Positions 1 through 7,371 of a stretch of DNA of 64,000 nt are shown one piece after another. The translations under genes were made by a program, and so were the position numbers. Origin of the DNA: Candidatus Saccharibacteria bacterium oral taxon 488 (GTDB lineage: Bacteria; Patescibacteriota; Saccharimonadia; Saccharimonadales; Saccharimonadaceae); contig CP039999.1 of the NCBI GenBank assembly GCA_013099195.1, positions 434,001 through 498,000 of the forward strand, read 5' to 3'. The stretch's first letter is position 1. The number at the start of each line of letters is the position of its first letter. Under the pieces are notes generated by a model. That model did no database searches. It was not told where the DNA came from and saw only the letters and a list, made by a program, of their open reading frames with translations.

Positions 1-292
1 TGTACTGATCTTTCACCCGAGCGATGCGCGCTGAGCGGTTTGGATCGTACTCAATTTCTTCAACCGTCAGCGTCAGACCAGCCGGCAAATTGTGGTTCAC
101 CAAACGGTAGTGACGACGAACGCCACCGCCGCGATGACGCACGGTGATGCGGCCTTGGTTGTTGCGGCCGGCATTTTGCTTTTTGGCTTTGATCAGACTT
201 TTGAGCGGTTTTTTCGTCGTGATGTCCGACAAGTCCTGGCTCGTCATGCCGCGACGAGCAGGAGTGGTTGGATTGTAAGCTTTCACTGGCAT
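1..292 (-). CDS. rplB: 50S ribosomal protein L2, N-terminal part
   Basis: Primary 23S rRNA-binding protein of the large subunit, needed for subunit joining and the peptidyl-transferase centre. The minus strand from 292 reads MPVKAYNPTTPARR and then the typical L2 N-terminal RNA-binding stretch with an RGGGVRRHYR-like motif. About 97 codons are present; the rest lies beyond the left edge. The ATG at 292-290 overlaps the TAA of rplW (TAATG), so translation is probably coupled. It is the last visible gene of the S10-type operon. Confidence 0.95.
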   Translation of the reverse strand, partial: MPVKAYNPTTPARRGMTSQDLSDITTKKPLKSLIKAKKQNAGRNNQGRITVRHRGGGVRRHYRLVNHNLPAGLTLTVEEIEYDPNRSARIARVKDQY

Positions 293-612
293 TACTTGGT
301 CTCCTCCATCTGCTGCTCTACTGCGTCAAACACATCGAGCTTATCGCCATCTTTCAGCGTCACGTAAGCTTTCTTCCAATCCTTGCGCGTAGTCGTGCCA
401 GGATAGCGGTTCTTGCCACGTGAGAAACGCACAGCTTTGCCGTCTTGCACCAAGGTTTTCACCTTCAGAACGGTGACGTCAAATTGCGCTTCAACTGCTG
501 CTTTGATCTCGTTTTTATTCAGGTTGAGCGGAACGCGGAACACGTACACGCCGTTGGCGCTCTGTGCGTATGCTTTCTCGCTAATGCGTGGGATAATTGT
601 CATCTGTTTCAT
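292..612 (-). CDS. rplW: 50S ribosomal protein L23
   Basis: Large-subunit protein at the polypeptide exit tunnel and docking site for trigger factor and SRP. 106 residues, near the usual 95-105. It shows the family pattern: N-terminal PRISEKAYAQ segment, central KNEIKAAVEAQFDVTVLKVKT helix-strand region, and a basic RGKNRYPGTTTRKDWKKAYVTL loop and strand. It lies in the canonical order L3-L4-L23-L2, one base after the rplD stop, and its TAA overlaps the rplB ATG. Confidence 0.97.
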   Translation of the reverse strand: MKQMTIIPRISEKAYAQSANGVYVFRVPLNLNKNEIKAAVEAQFDVTVLKVKTLVQDGKAVRFSRGKNRYPGTTTRKDWKKAYVTLKDGDKLDVFDAVEQQMEETK

Positions 613-613
613 A

Positions 614-1213
614 TTACGCTTCCTCCTTACTCAGCCACTCAGTGATTACTGGCAGAGCTTTCGGGGTCATGACAATAGTATCCGCATTCAGAATGTGGTA
701 GACGCTGAGGTAGCTCGCACGAATCACCAATACGTTCTGAATGTTGTTTGTGGCACGCATCAATTCTGGCGTCTTTTCGTCGACGACGATCAGGACGCGG
801 CGCTCAAACTTGTTGTCAGCCAAGAAGGTTGCGACCTCTTTGGTCTTGCCAGTCGTCTTGATGTCTTTGACGACGATCTTCTTTGCTTCATTGGCTACCG
901 TCAAGGCTTGGCGAATTGCCACTTTCTTGGCGGTTTTGGACAATTTTTTGGCGTAGTTTTCGTTGCCGCGTGGGCCAAAGACCACACCACCACCGCGCCA
1001 GATTGGGTTACGGGTTGAGCCGAAACGTGCTCGACCAGTTCCCTTTTGCTTCCATGGCTTTTTACCACCACCGGAAACTTCACCACGCTGCTTGGTTGTG
1101 GCACTTGCCAAACGAGCGTTGGCTAGGTAGCTGTCATATGCCAATTTCAACAGTTCGTGATTTGGCACTTCAACAGCAAAAATGTCTTTAGGAAGTTTGG
1201 TTGATTCAGCCAT
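614..1213 (-). CDS. rplD: 50S ribosomal protein L4
   Basis: Large-subunit protein lining the exit tunnel; in enterobacteria it also represses its own operon. 199 residues. The extended loop is recognisable around residues 40-100: TKQRGEVSGGGKKPWKQKGTGRAR, then GSTRNPIWRGGGVVFGP, both diagnostic. Its ATG at 1213 overlaps the rplC TAA as TAATG, which suggests coupled translation. No autoregulatory target can be identified from sequence alone. Confidence 0.97.
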   Translation of the reverse strand: MAESTKLPKDIFAVEVPNHELLKLAYDSYLANARLASATTKQRGEVSGGGKKPWKQKGTGRARFGSTRNPIWRGGGVVFGPRGNENYAKKLSKTAKKVAIRQALTVANEAKKIVVKDIKTTGKTKEVATFLADNKFERRVLIVVDEKTPELMRATNNIQNVLVIRASYLSVYHILNADTIVMTPKALPVITEWLSKEEA

Positions 1214-1827
1214 TACTTGTTACCTCCTAAAATGATCAGCCCTTTTCGTGGCCCAGGCACAGCGCCCTTCACCCCGATCAGATTGGTCTCTGGATCAACA
1301 TATGCCACTTCCAGGTTCTTGACCGTAACACGCTCGTGACCCATGTGGCCAGCCATCGTCTTACCCTTGAACACTTTTTGTGGATACATCGAGCCAATTG
1401 AACCTGGCTTACGAGTATTACCTTTACCACCGTGCGTCTTGCGGTGACGCTTAAAGTTGTGGCGTTTAATGGTTCCAGCGAAACCTTTACCTTTGCTGGT
1501 TCCGGTCGCATCGACAGAATCGCCGACTTCGAACGCGGAAACGTTGATTTCATCGCCAACTTTGAGTCCCTCAGGGATCTCGTCGACGCGGAATTCCCGA
1601 ATGTGCTTCGGGGTCACTTGGGCTGGCTTCACGTGTCCAGCCACGGCCTTGCTCAGGTTCTTACCCTCTCCATAAGCGACCTGTACCGCATTGTAACCGT
1701 CGGTCTCGACAGTCTTCACCTGAGTCACGGTGACAGGGCCGGCTTGGATCAGCGTCACCGGAATGGCTTTGCCGTCTTCAGCCAAGAGCTGGGTCATACC
1801 AAGTTTGGTACCGAGAAGTGTTTTCAC
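1213..1827 (-). CDS. rplC: 50S ribosomal protein L3
   Basis: Early-assembling large-subunit protein near the peptidyl-transferase centre. 204 residues with MKTLLGTKLGMTQLLAEDGK at the N-terminus and the conserved KGFAGTIKRHNF and HGKGNTRKPGSIGS tunnel-loop motifs (about residues 115-150). The start is GTG at 1827, preceded by GAGGAAAA. It is first in the operon; the rpsJ (S10) gene that normally precedes it is absent, and the upstream neighbour is an unrelated divergent gene. Confidence 0.97.
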   Translation of the reverse strand: MKTLLGTKLGMTQLLAEDGKAIPVTLIQAGPVTVTQVKTVETDGYNAVQVAYGEGKNLSKAVAGHVKPAQVTPKHIREFRVDEIPEGLKVGDEINVSAFEVGDSVDATGTSKGKGFAGTIKRHNFKRHRKTHGGKGNTRKPGSIGSMYPQKVFKGKTMAGHMGHERVTVKNLEVAYVDPETNLIGVKGAVPGPRKGLIILGGNK

Positions 1828-1906
1828 TTTTCCTCACTCCCACTTAAATACTCCTGATGACGTGCGGTTTCTGGGTTCTGAGTGAGGCGTTTGTGACAAG
1901 CACCCT

Positions 1907-1934
1907 ACTATAGCCAGACCTGCTCATTCATCAA
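1907..1934 (-). promoter_or_regulatory. Possible second rplC promoter P2
   Basis: TTGATG, 16 bp, TATAGT on the minus strand inside the P1 leader. It would give a leader of about 75 nt. Weaker match than P1. Confidence 0.4.
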
Positions 1935-1948
1935 GGAGAACAGTTGAT

Positions 1949-1960
1949 ATTACGCGTAAT
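1949..1960. promoter_or_regulatory. Perfect palindrome in the rplC leader
   Basis: ATTACGCGTAAT is a perfect 12-bp palindrome about 10-20 bp downstream of the predicted P1 start. It could be an operator for a dimeric repressor or part of an RNA fold. No protein can be assigned. Confidence 0.4.
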
Positions 1961-1975
1961 AGAAATTACTTCGTG

Positions 1976-2005
1976 ATTGTAACACACATTGGCCTGTGGC
2001 GTCAA
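1976..2005 (-). promoter_or_regulatory. rplC operon promoter P1
   Basis: TTGACG, 18 bp, TACAAT on the minus strand. The predicted start is about 140 nt upstream of rplC, giving a long leader. It lies back to back with the plus-strand promoter at 2032-2060. Confidence 0.65.
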
Positions 2006-2031
2006 CAGTAGTAGGATGTGGGTCTAGGCTA

Positions 2032-2060
2032 TTGACACGACGTTGATTACCTGCTATAAT
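2032..2060 (+). promoter_or_regulatory. Consensus sigma-70 type promoter
   Basis: Exact TTGACA and TATAAT with a 17-bp spacer and an extended TGC before the -10. It drives the 84-residue gene at 2097, whose AAAGGAG site follows about 25 nt later. Confidence 0.85.
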
Positions 2061-2096
2061 TTGGCAGTTTGAATAAAGTAGCGAAAGGAGCAAAGC

Positions 2097-2351
2097 ATGG
2101 CTACGATATCAGAAGCTAAAGCTTGGCCAGATTATGACAAGGTCACAAGAAATCCAGAAACCGATGAAGACAGGAGAAAGTTCTTTGAGTGGTTCGGGCA
2201 ACTAACATATAGAAAAGTTGAAGATGGTGAACTATCATATGAGGATCTAGAGAGACTACACCCAACTATACAACAAGCTGTAGAGATTGCCCTTAATTTG
2301 TACATGGAATCGCAGCAGGAGGCAGCACGAGAAGCTGCCGAGACACAATAG
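2097..2351 (+). CDS. Small acidic protein of unknown function
   Basis: 84 residues, not recognised. The sequence is rich in Glu and Asp with aromatic residues (KAWPDYDKV, FFEWFGQLTYRKVEDGE) and ends in an amphipathic Gln/Glu/Ala-rich helix. No signal peptide or membrane segment. The start is supported by AAAGGAG 6 nt upstream and by a perfect consensus promoter; an intrinsic terminator lies just downstream. It is therefore a strongly expressed monocistronic gene placed between the S10 operon and fusA. Function unknown. Confidence 0.8.
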   Translation: MATISEAKAWPDYDKVTRNPETDEDRRKFFEWFGQLTYRKVEDGELSYEDLERLHPTIQQAVEIALNLYMESQQEAAREAAETQ

Positions 2352-2376
2352 CCTTTGGTCTCAGCTAACTAACAGT

Positions 2377-2405
2377 AATACCGCCCCGATAAGGAGCGGT
2401 ATTTT
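2377..2405 (+). terminator. Intrinsic terminator
   Basis: AATACCGC pairs with GCGGTATT, with an inner CC/GG and loop GATAA, followed by TTTTAG on the plus strand. It ends the 84-residue gene and may also act weakly on fusA from the other side. Confidence 0.75.
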
Positions 2406-2427
2406 AGTATCGGTTTATCGCTACACG

Positions 2428-4515
2428 CTAGGCGTTGCGCTTTTCGATAATCTCCTGCGCTACGTTTGGTGGTACTTCCTCGTACTGCGCTAGCTCCATG
2501 GTGCTGGCTGCGCGACCCTGAGACATCGAGCGGATGTCTGAGGTATAGCCAAACATATTTGCCAGTGGCACAAAAGCCTTGACCAATTTAGCGCCGCCCA
2601 TCAAATCCTCCATGGCGTCGATGCGACCGCGGCGTGAGTTGAGGTCACCGATGATGTCACCCATGAACTCTTCTGGGGTGGTCACTTCAACTTTCATGAC
2701 TGGTTCAAGCAGGATTGGTGTGGCTTGCTTGATACCTTCGCGAGCTGCCAACGAACCTGCTAGAGAGAAAGCTAGTTCTGAGGAGTCGACATCGTGGTAC
2801 GAACCATCATACAGCGTCGCCTTGACATCAACCACTGGATAGCCAGCGATAACACCGCCTTCCAAAGTCTCCTTAATACCTTTCATGACAGCCGGGCGAT
2901 ATTCCTGAGGAACCACGCCACCCTTAATCTCGTCGATGAATTCAAAGCCCTTGCCGGCCTCATTCGGCTCAAAGCGTACCCAAACGTCACCATATTGACC
3001 GCGACCACCAGACTGCTTGGCGTGCTTACCCTGGACTTCGGCGCGGCCCTTGATTGACTCGCGGAAGGCCACTTGCGGTTCACCGATATTCGCTTCAACC
3101 TTGAACTCGCGCTTCATACGGTCGATCAAGATATCCAGGTGCAACTCACCCATGCCGGACATAATCGTCTGACCAGTTTCTTCATCAGTGTGAATGCGGA
3201 AGGTTGGATCTTCCTCAGCCAAGCGCTGCAAGGCGAGTGCCATCTTTTCCTGGTCGGCCTTTGACTTTGGTTCAACGGCGATGGACACTGGTGGCTCTGG
3301 GAATTCAATTGACTCCAGAGCGATCGGATGCGCTGGGTCGGTCAAGGTATTACCGGTACCGGTGTTCTTCAAACCAACCACCGCAGCGATATCGCCAGCA
3401 GCAATCTTGTCGATATCCTCGCGTTTGTCAGCATGCATACGCACGATACGGCCGATACGCTCCTTATCGCCAGTGGTGGTGTTCAAGACGTAGCTGCCCG
3501 AATTCAGCACGCCAGAATAGACGCGGATAAAGATTAACTTACCAACAAATGGGTCAGTAGCGATCTTGAACGCGAGAGCGCTCATCGGCTCTTTTTCGTC
3601 TGGTTTGCGGCTCACTTCGTCGCCGGTCTTTGGATTTTTACCCCAAATTTCGTCAACATCCAGCGGGCTTGGCAAGTAGTCAACCATCAGGTCAAGCAGC
3701 TTCTCCACGATGACACCACGGCCGTCACCACCAGTGACTAAGAAGAAGTCACCAGCCAGCACTCGCTTACGCAGCGCCATTTTCAGTTCGTCGATAGTAA
3801 TCGCTTCCTCACCCTGGTCGAGGAACTTCATCATCAATTCATCATCAGCCTCAACGGCATTTTCCACCAGCAGGGCGCGAGCATTCTTCGCCTTCTCCAG
3901 CATATCAGCCGGGATTTCGCCAACTTTCAACTCGTGGTCGGTGTAATCATCGTAGGTGTAGGCTTTCATGTCGACGAGGTCGACCACGCCGTTAATCGTC
4001 TTTTCAAAACCAATTGGGATGTGAATTGGAAAGGCTTGTTTGCTCAAGCGATTGTGAATTGATTCCAAAGATTTCCAGAAGTCGCCACCGGTCTGGTTGA
4101 TCTTGTTAACGAAGCAAATGCGCGGCACGCCGTATTTGTTAGCCTGGCGCCAGACGGTCTCAGACTGCGCCTCAACACCCATCTTGCCGTCAAACACGGT
4201 CACTGCGCCGTCGAGCACGCGTAGCGAACGCTCCACCTCAGCAGTAAAGTCGATGTGCCCTGGCGTGTCGATAATGTTAATCTTATGGTCTTTCCAGAAG
4301 CAGGTCACCGCCGCCGAGGTAATGGTAATGCCCCGCTCCTTTTCCTGCGCCATCCAGTCGGTGGTCGCACCGTCGCCGTCACCCTTAACTACACCAATTT
4401 TATGTGTCAAGCCAGTGCGGTACAAGATACCCTCAGTGGTCGTCGTTTTACCGGCGTCAATATGGGCAATGATACCAATGTTTCTAAAGTTTTGTAATGG
4501 AACGTTTGCTGCCAT
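2428..4515 (-). CDS. fusA: Translation elongation factor G
   Basis: GTPase that catalyses ribosomal translocation. 695 residues from [12 protein letters not shown]. The start at 4515 is chosen because AAAGGAAAG lies just upstream and the family begins about 10 residues before the P-loop; an in-frame extension to 4578 would have no such site. Visible motifs: P-loop [12 protein letters not shown], switch [27 protein letters not shown] guanine-binding motif, then domains II to V to the usual C-terminus. It stands alone here instead of following rpsL-rpsG. Confidence 0.97.
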   Translation of the reverse strand: MAANVPLQNFRNIGIIAHIDAGKTTTTEGILYRTGLTHKIGVVKGDGDGATTDWMAQEKERGITITSAAVTCFWKDHKINIIDTPGHIDFTAEVERSLRVLDGAVTVFDGKMGVEAQSETVWRQANKYGVPRICFVNKINQTGGDFWKSLESIHNRLSKQAFPIHIPIGFEKTINGVVDLVDMKAYTYDDYTDHELKVGEIPADMLEKAKNARALLVENAVEADDELMMKFLDQGEEAITIDELKMALRKRVLAGDFFLVTGGDGRGVIVEKLLDLMVDYLPSPLDVDEIWGKNPKTGDEVSRKPDEKEPMSALAFKIATDPFVGKLIFIRVYSGVLNSGSYVLNTTTGDKERIGRIVRMHADKREDIDKIAAGDIAAVVGLKNTGTGNTLTDPAHPIALESIEFPEPPVSIAVEPKSKADQEKMALALQRLAEEDPTFRIHTDEETGQTIMSGMGELHLDILIDRMKREFKVEANIGEPQVAFRESIKGRAEVQGKHAKQSGGRGQYGDVWVRFEPNEAGKGFEFIDEIKGGVVPQEYRPAVMKGIKETLEGGVIAGYPVVDVKATLYDGSYHDVDSSELAFSLAGSLAAREGIKQATPILLEPVMKVEVTTPEEFMGDIIGDLNSRRGRIDAMEDLMGGAKLVKAFVPLANMFGYTSDIRSMSQGRAASTMELAQYEEVPPNVAQEIIEKRNA

Positions 4516-4597
4516 TGTCTTTCCTTTGTTAAAAATAGTTATTGTTCGAGATTCTCCGGAGCTATTTTGACGCACCAAAAAACTACGCTTGAGCTGT

Positions 4598-4626
4598 ATT
4601 ATAGCAGACGATTGGCGTTTTGTGAA
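4598..4626 (-). promoter_or_regulatory. fusA promoter
   Basis: TTCACA, 17 bp, TATAAT on the minus strand, with TGC before the -10. The leader is about 75 nt. Confidence 0.7.
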
Positions 4627-4637
4627 TGAGCCCTGTC

Positions 4638-5549
4638 TTAGCGCGGAATTTGGCTACGACCTGATTGGATTTGTTGTATACCCTTGGCCATGAGTAAATA
4701 ATCTTTGTTTTGAGCATCAGACCGACCAAGGAGCGTTGCACGCACCATCATCACTAGAGAGTCACAGACTCTCGTGGTGGCGAGGGTTTCCACGGAGACA
4801 GATTGCACATACATCGCACCCGCCGTATTCAATTCAACCCATTCCCTATTATGAAGCGCGAGGCCCTTATACATAATATCGTATGGCATATACGGATCAA
4901 GTGAAGCCAGTACCTTGCAGTGAATGTTTATCGCCTTAATGACTCGATTAAGGTCTCTATTCGACAATCGCCTAAAAGGAATTTCATTAATCGGAATATC
5001 TACCAGCTCCTTGATCATTCGAGCTGAGTCGATACAATTATTGTTTGGATCAACTGGTCGTATATTATTCAAATAATCAAGGACCTCAGGCGTGTACAGC
5101 TGTAAAATAGCCTTGGCCTGTTCAATATCCATCAGCTGCGGAAACTGGATAAGGACATCCAGCGGAACGACATACTGGGCCGTGGTGCCCTCTGGTGTTA
5201 CGCCAAGACCACCAAGTGCGATTTCTGGATCAGACTTGTTCGCGACAATCAGGCAACCGGCGCACTGGAGTTTATGATCTTCAATATATACGTATTCTTC
5301 TCCGTTTTTGGTATGTTGTTGCACCCATCCGCTTACCGCCATCAGCTGACCGATAAGCCCGGCAAATAGTTCTTGGTTAATCCGCACAGTGGCTTCTAGA
5401 TACTGATGAGGATTGAGCTTTCGAACGTCGGCCATTCGTTCTCGAGCCAGGCGGAGGACAGTGGCGACTTGCTGATTGAAAACAGCCTTATCAAGTAACG
5501 CAAGGTTCTCGGGCAGCGGGGTGGCAGATGGGGTAGACTCAGTCGTCAT
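4638..5549 (-). CDS. Hypothetical protein, 303 residues
   Basis: Not recognised. It has a Pro/Thr-rich N-terminal 15 residues, then a helical region (residues 20-90), a CAGC pair around residue 100, and further helical segments. No signal peptide or membrane segment, so probably cytoplasmic. The start ATG at 5549 lies 6 nt after a TATGAT -10 element with no Shine-Dalgarno, suggesting a leaderless transcript. It is followed by the fusA promoter region, so it appears monocistronic. Confidence 0.75.
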   Translation of the reverse strand: MTTESTPSATPLPENLALLDKAVFNQQVATVLRLARERMADVRKLNPHQYLEATVRINQELFAGLIGQLMAVSGWVQQHTKNGEEYVYIEDHKLQCAGCLIVANKSDPEIALGGLGVTPEGTTAQYVVPLDVLIQFPQLMDIEQAKAILQLYTPEVLDYLNNIRPVDPNNNCIDSARMIKELVDIPINEIPFRRLSNRDLNRVIKAINIHCKVLASLDPYMPYDIMYKGLALHNREWVELNTAGAMYVQSVSVETLATTRVCDSLVMMVRATLLGRSDAQNKDYLLMAKGIQQIQSGRSQIPR

Positions 5550-5555
5550 CTCTTA

Positions 5556-5585
5556 ATCATACGGCGTAAAAGCCGACTGACGCAA
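5556..5585 (-). promoter_or_regulatory. Promoter giving a leaderless mRNA
   Basis: TTGCGT, 18 bp, TATGAT on the minus strand. The -10 ends 6 nt before the ATG at 5549. Confidence 0.6.
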
Positions 5586-5602
5586 CCATAACCATAAAGC
5601 TC

Positions 5603-6097
5603 TTAGCGATAATTCACGCACTGCAGCGGCGTGTCATAATCATTTTCACGCACCAAGCCAACGACTTTCTGTAACTCATCTTTCGAGGCGGAGGTGACAC
5701 GGACGAGGTCGCCTTGGATTTGTGGTTTGGCTTTGGGTACGTTAGTACGAATATCGGCAGCGATGCGCTTGGCGGTCGGCTGGTCGAGACCCTGTTTGAA
5801 GGGAATTTCCCACGTGGTTTTGAGATTTGAGGTAACCTTTTCTTTGGTGAGATCGAGGACTTTGCTCGACTGACCCCGAGCCGCCAGTTTCTTGCGCACG
5901 ATATCCAGCACCGCATCAACCTGCCAGTCGTTATCACCGGTGAGCTTGAATCCTTTTTTATCATCCAGCCAGTCAATCCCAGCATTCGTTCCCTTAAAAT
6001 CGTACCGCCCTTGGATTTCTTTTTCCGCCTGCATGAAAACATTATTCAGCTCGGCTTTGTCAATTTCTGACACAATATCAAATGAAAAACTTGCCAT
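5603..6097 (-). CDS. YajQ family nucleotide-binding protein
   Basis: 164 residues, the normal length for the YajQ (UPF0234) family, two ferredoxin-like domains reported to bind RNA or cyclic di-GMP in some species. Diagnostic segments: MASFSFDIVSEIDKAELNN at the start, RYDFKGTNAGIDW, and SASKDELQKVVGLVRENDYD near the C-terminus, ending CVNYR. A strong GAGGAGGGG site precedes the ATG. It has its own promoter directly behind the rpsG terminator. The role here is not clear from context. Confidence 0.9.
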   Translation of the reverse strand: MASFSFDIVSEIDKAELNNVFMQAEKEIQGRYDFKGTNAGIDWLDDKKGFKLTGDNDWQVDAVLDIVRKKLAARGQSSKVLDLTKEKVTSNLKTTWEIPFKQGLDQPTAKRIAADIRTNVPKAKPQIQGDLVRVTSASKDELQKVVGLVRENDYDTPLQCVNYR

Positions 6098-6118
6098 TTA
6101 CCCCTCCTCGTTTTCTCC

Positions 6119-6124
6119 ATTATA
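6119..6124 (-). promoter_or_regulatory. yajQ-family gene -10 element
   Basis: TATAAT preceded by TGT (extended -10) on the minus strand. No good -35. It lies immediately downstream of the rpsG terminator. Confidence 0.5.
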
Positions 6125-6154
6125 ACAAAAATCGCCCGTTTTTCAGAGCGATTT
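6125..6154 (-). terminator. Intrinsic terminator after rpsG
   Basis: AAATCGC pairs with GCGATTT around a 12-nt loop, followed by TTTTG on the minus strand. Ends the rpsL-rpsG operon. Confidence 0.7.
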
Positions 6155-6177
6155 CTGAGTTCGCATTTCCTTGGCAA

Positions 6178-6657
6178 TTAGCCACGAGCAAAGTGCGCAA
6201 AGGCGCGGTTGGCCTCGGCCATCTTGTGGGTGTCTTCCTTCTTCTTGAAGGCAGCACCAGCTTCGTTGTAGGCGTCGACGATTTCCAGTGCCAAACGCTG
6301 TGAATATGGCATGCCGCTGCGAGCGCGAGCTGATTGCACCAGCCAGCTAAACGCATAGTGCAACTGACGGTGTCCTTGAACTGGGAACGGAATCTGGTAG
6401 TTGGCACCACCGACACGGCGGCTCTTCACTTCAAAGTTTGGACTGACGTTTTTCAAGGCCTTCTCAAACACTGCCAGTGGATCTTCTGAATCCAATTTCT
6501 TAGCAGCAGTTTCCAGCGCGGTGTAGACAGCACGTTCAGCCGCCAACTTCTTGCCGTCCAGCATTGATTTATTGATCAAGCGCTGCACCAACACACTTTG
6601 GTAGCGGCGGTCAGGTTGTAATTGGCGTTGTAGTTTCTTGGTAACTTTACGAGGCAT
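6178..6657 (-). CDS. rpsG: 30S ribosomal protein S7
   Basis: Primary 16S rRNA-binding protein that organises the 30S head. 159 residues with MPRKVTKKLQRQLQPDRRYQS at the start, the KSMLDGKK helix, the RRVGGANYQIPFPV beta-hairpin and the C-terminal helices ending AFAHFARG. The start lies 2 nt after the rpsL stop, so the genes are cotranscribed. fusA, usually next in this operon, is elsewhere. Confidence 0.97.
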   Translation of the reverse strand: MPRKVTKKLQRQLQPDRRYQSVLVQRLINKSMLDGKKLAAERAVYTALETAAKKLDSEDPLAVFEKALKNVSPNFEVKSRRVGGANYQIPFPVQGHRQLHYAFSWLVQSARARSGMPYSQRLALEIVDAYNEAGAAFKKKEDTHKMAEANRAFAHFARG

Positions 6658-6659
6658 GA

Positions 6660-7073
6660 TTACTTATCCCCTTTCTTAGTACCGTACTTTGAACGGCCCC
6701 GCTTGCGGTTGTTGACACCCTGGAGGTCCAACGCGCCACGGACGATGTGATAACGCACACCTGGAAGGTCAGGCACACGACCACCGCGGATCAAGACCAC
6801 AGCGTGCTCCTGCAAGTTGTGACCTTCACCACCGATGTAGGCCCAGACTTCGTAGCCGTTGTTTAGTTTCACGCGGGCAACTTTACGCAAAGCTGAGTTT
6901 GGTTTCTTTGGCGTCTTGGTCGTCACACGCACACAAACACCACGCTTGAGCGGTGCATTTTGGTCGTAGTAACGCGTTTTCAGGGCGTTGTGAATGCGAC
7001 CCAGTGCTGGCGACTTGGACTTTTTCTTAGCCGTTTGACGCGGTTTACGCACCAATTGGTTGATAGTTGGCAT
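6660..7073 (-). CDS. rpsL: 30S ribosomal protein S12 with proline at the K87 position
   Basis: Decoding-centre protein of the 30S subunit. 137 residues from [13 protein letters not shown]; the start at 7073 is fixed by AAGGAG upstream and by the invariant N-terminus. The K42 region ([15 protein letters not shown]) is intact. The second conserved loop reads GGRVPDLPG where almost all bacteria have GGRVKDLPG, so the K87 equivalent is proline (codon at 6773-6771); the following Asp, target of methylthiolation in E. coli, is kept. In other bacteria changes at K87 affect streptomycin sensitivity and decoding accuracy. Confidence 0.96.
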   Translation of the reverse strand: MPTINQLVRKPRQTAKKKSKSPALGRIHNALKTRYYDQNAPLKRGVCVRVTTKTPKKPNSALRKVARVKLNNGYEVWAYIGGEGHNLQEHAVVLIRGGRVPDLPGVRYHIVRGALDLQGVNNRKRGRSKYGTKKGDK

Positions 7074-7286
7074 CCAATTTCTCCTTGGTTGATTTACTAA
7101 TGATGGCGATTCGCCTGGTGGCTCTATAGTAAGCTGGCGCGGCATTGACACGCAAAAACCAGCTTCTCTTAGCGCCTACGGCTTGGATTCAGCAACTCCG
7201 CCCCGTGTCTATACCTTTTCTGCCGAGCATGCAGTCTGTACACATTCAAACCACCGCGCACTCCGAAAAGAGGAAACTCTGGGGAT

Positions 7287-7295
7287 ATTATAGCA
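7287..7295 (-). promoter_or_regulatory. rpsL-rpsG extended -10 promoter
   Basis: TGCTATAAT on the minus strand. The hexamer 17 bp upstream is poor, so the extended -10 probably carries the activity. It gives a leader of about 205 nt (7074-7280) that holds no gene. Confidence 0.55.
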
Positions 7296-7317
7296 TAGAC
7301 TGCGTGCAATTGCTATA

Positions 7318-7350
7318 GAAAAACCGCCCCGTACCCATCGGAGCGGTTTC
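7318..7350 (-). terminator. Intrinsic terminator of rpoBC
   Basis: AAACCGC pairs with GCGGTTT, with an inner CC/GG extension, followed by TTTTTC on the minus strand, about 20 nt past the rpoC stop. Confidence 0.8.
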
Positions 7351-7371
7351 TGAGAAAGAAAGCTGGTTGGC

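Noticed and set aside
413-1018. A 201-codon open frame opposite rplD/rplW
   Set aside because: It lies antisense to strongly conserved ribosomal genes and its translation resembles nothing.
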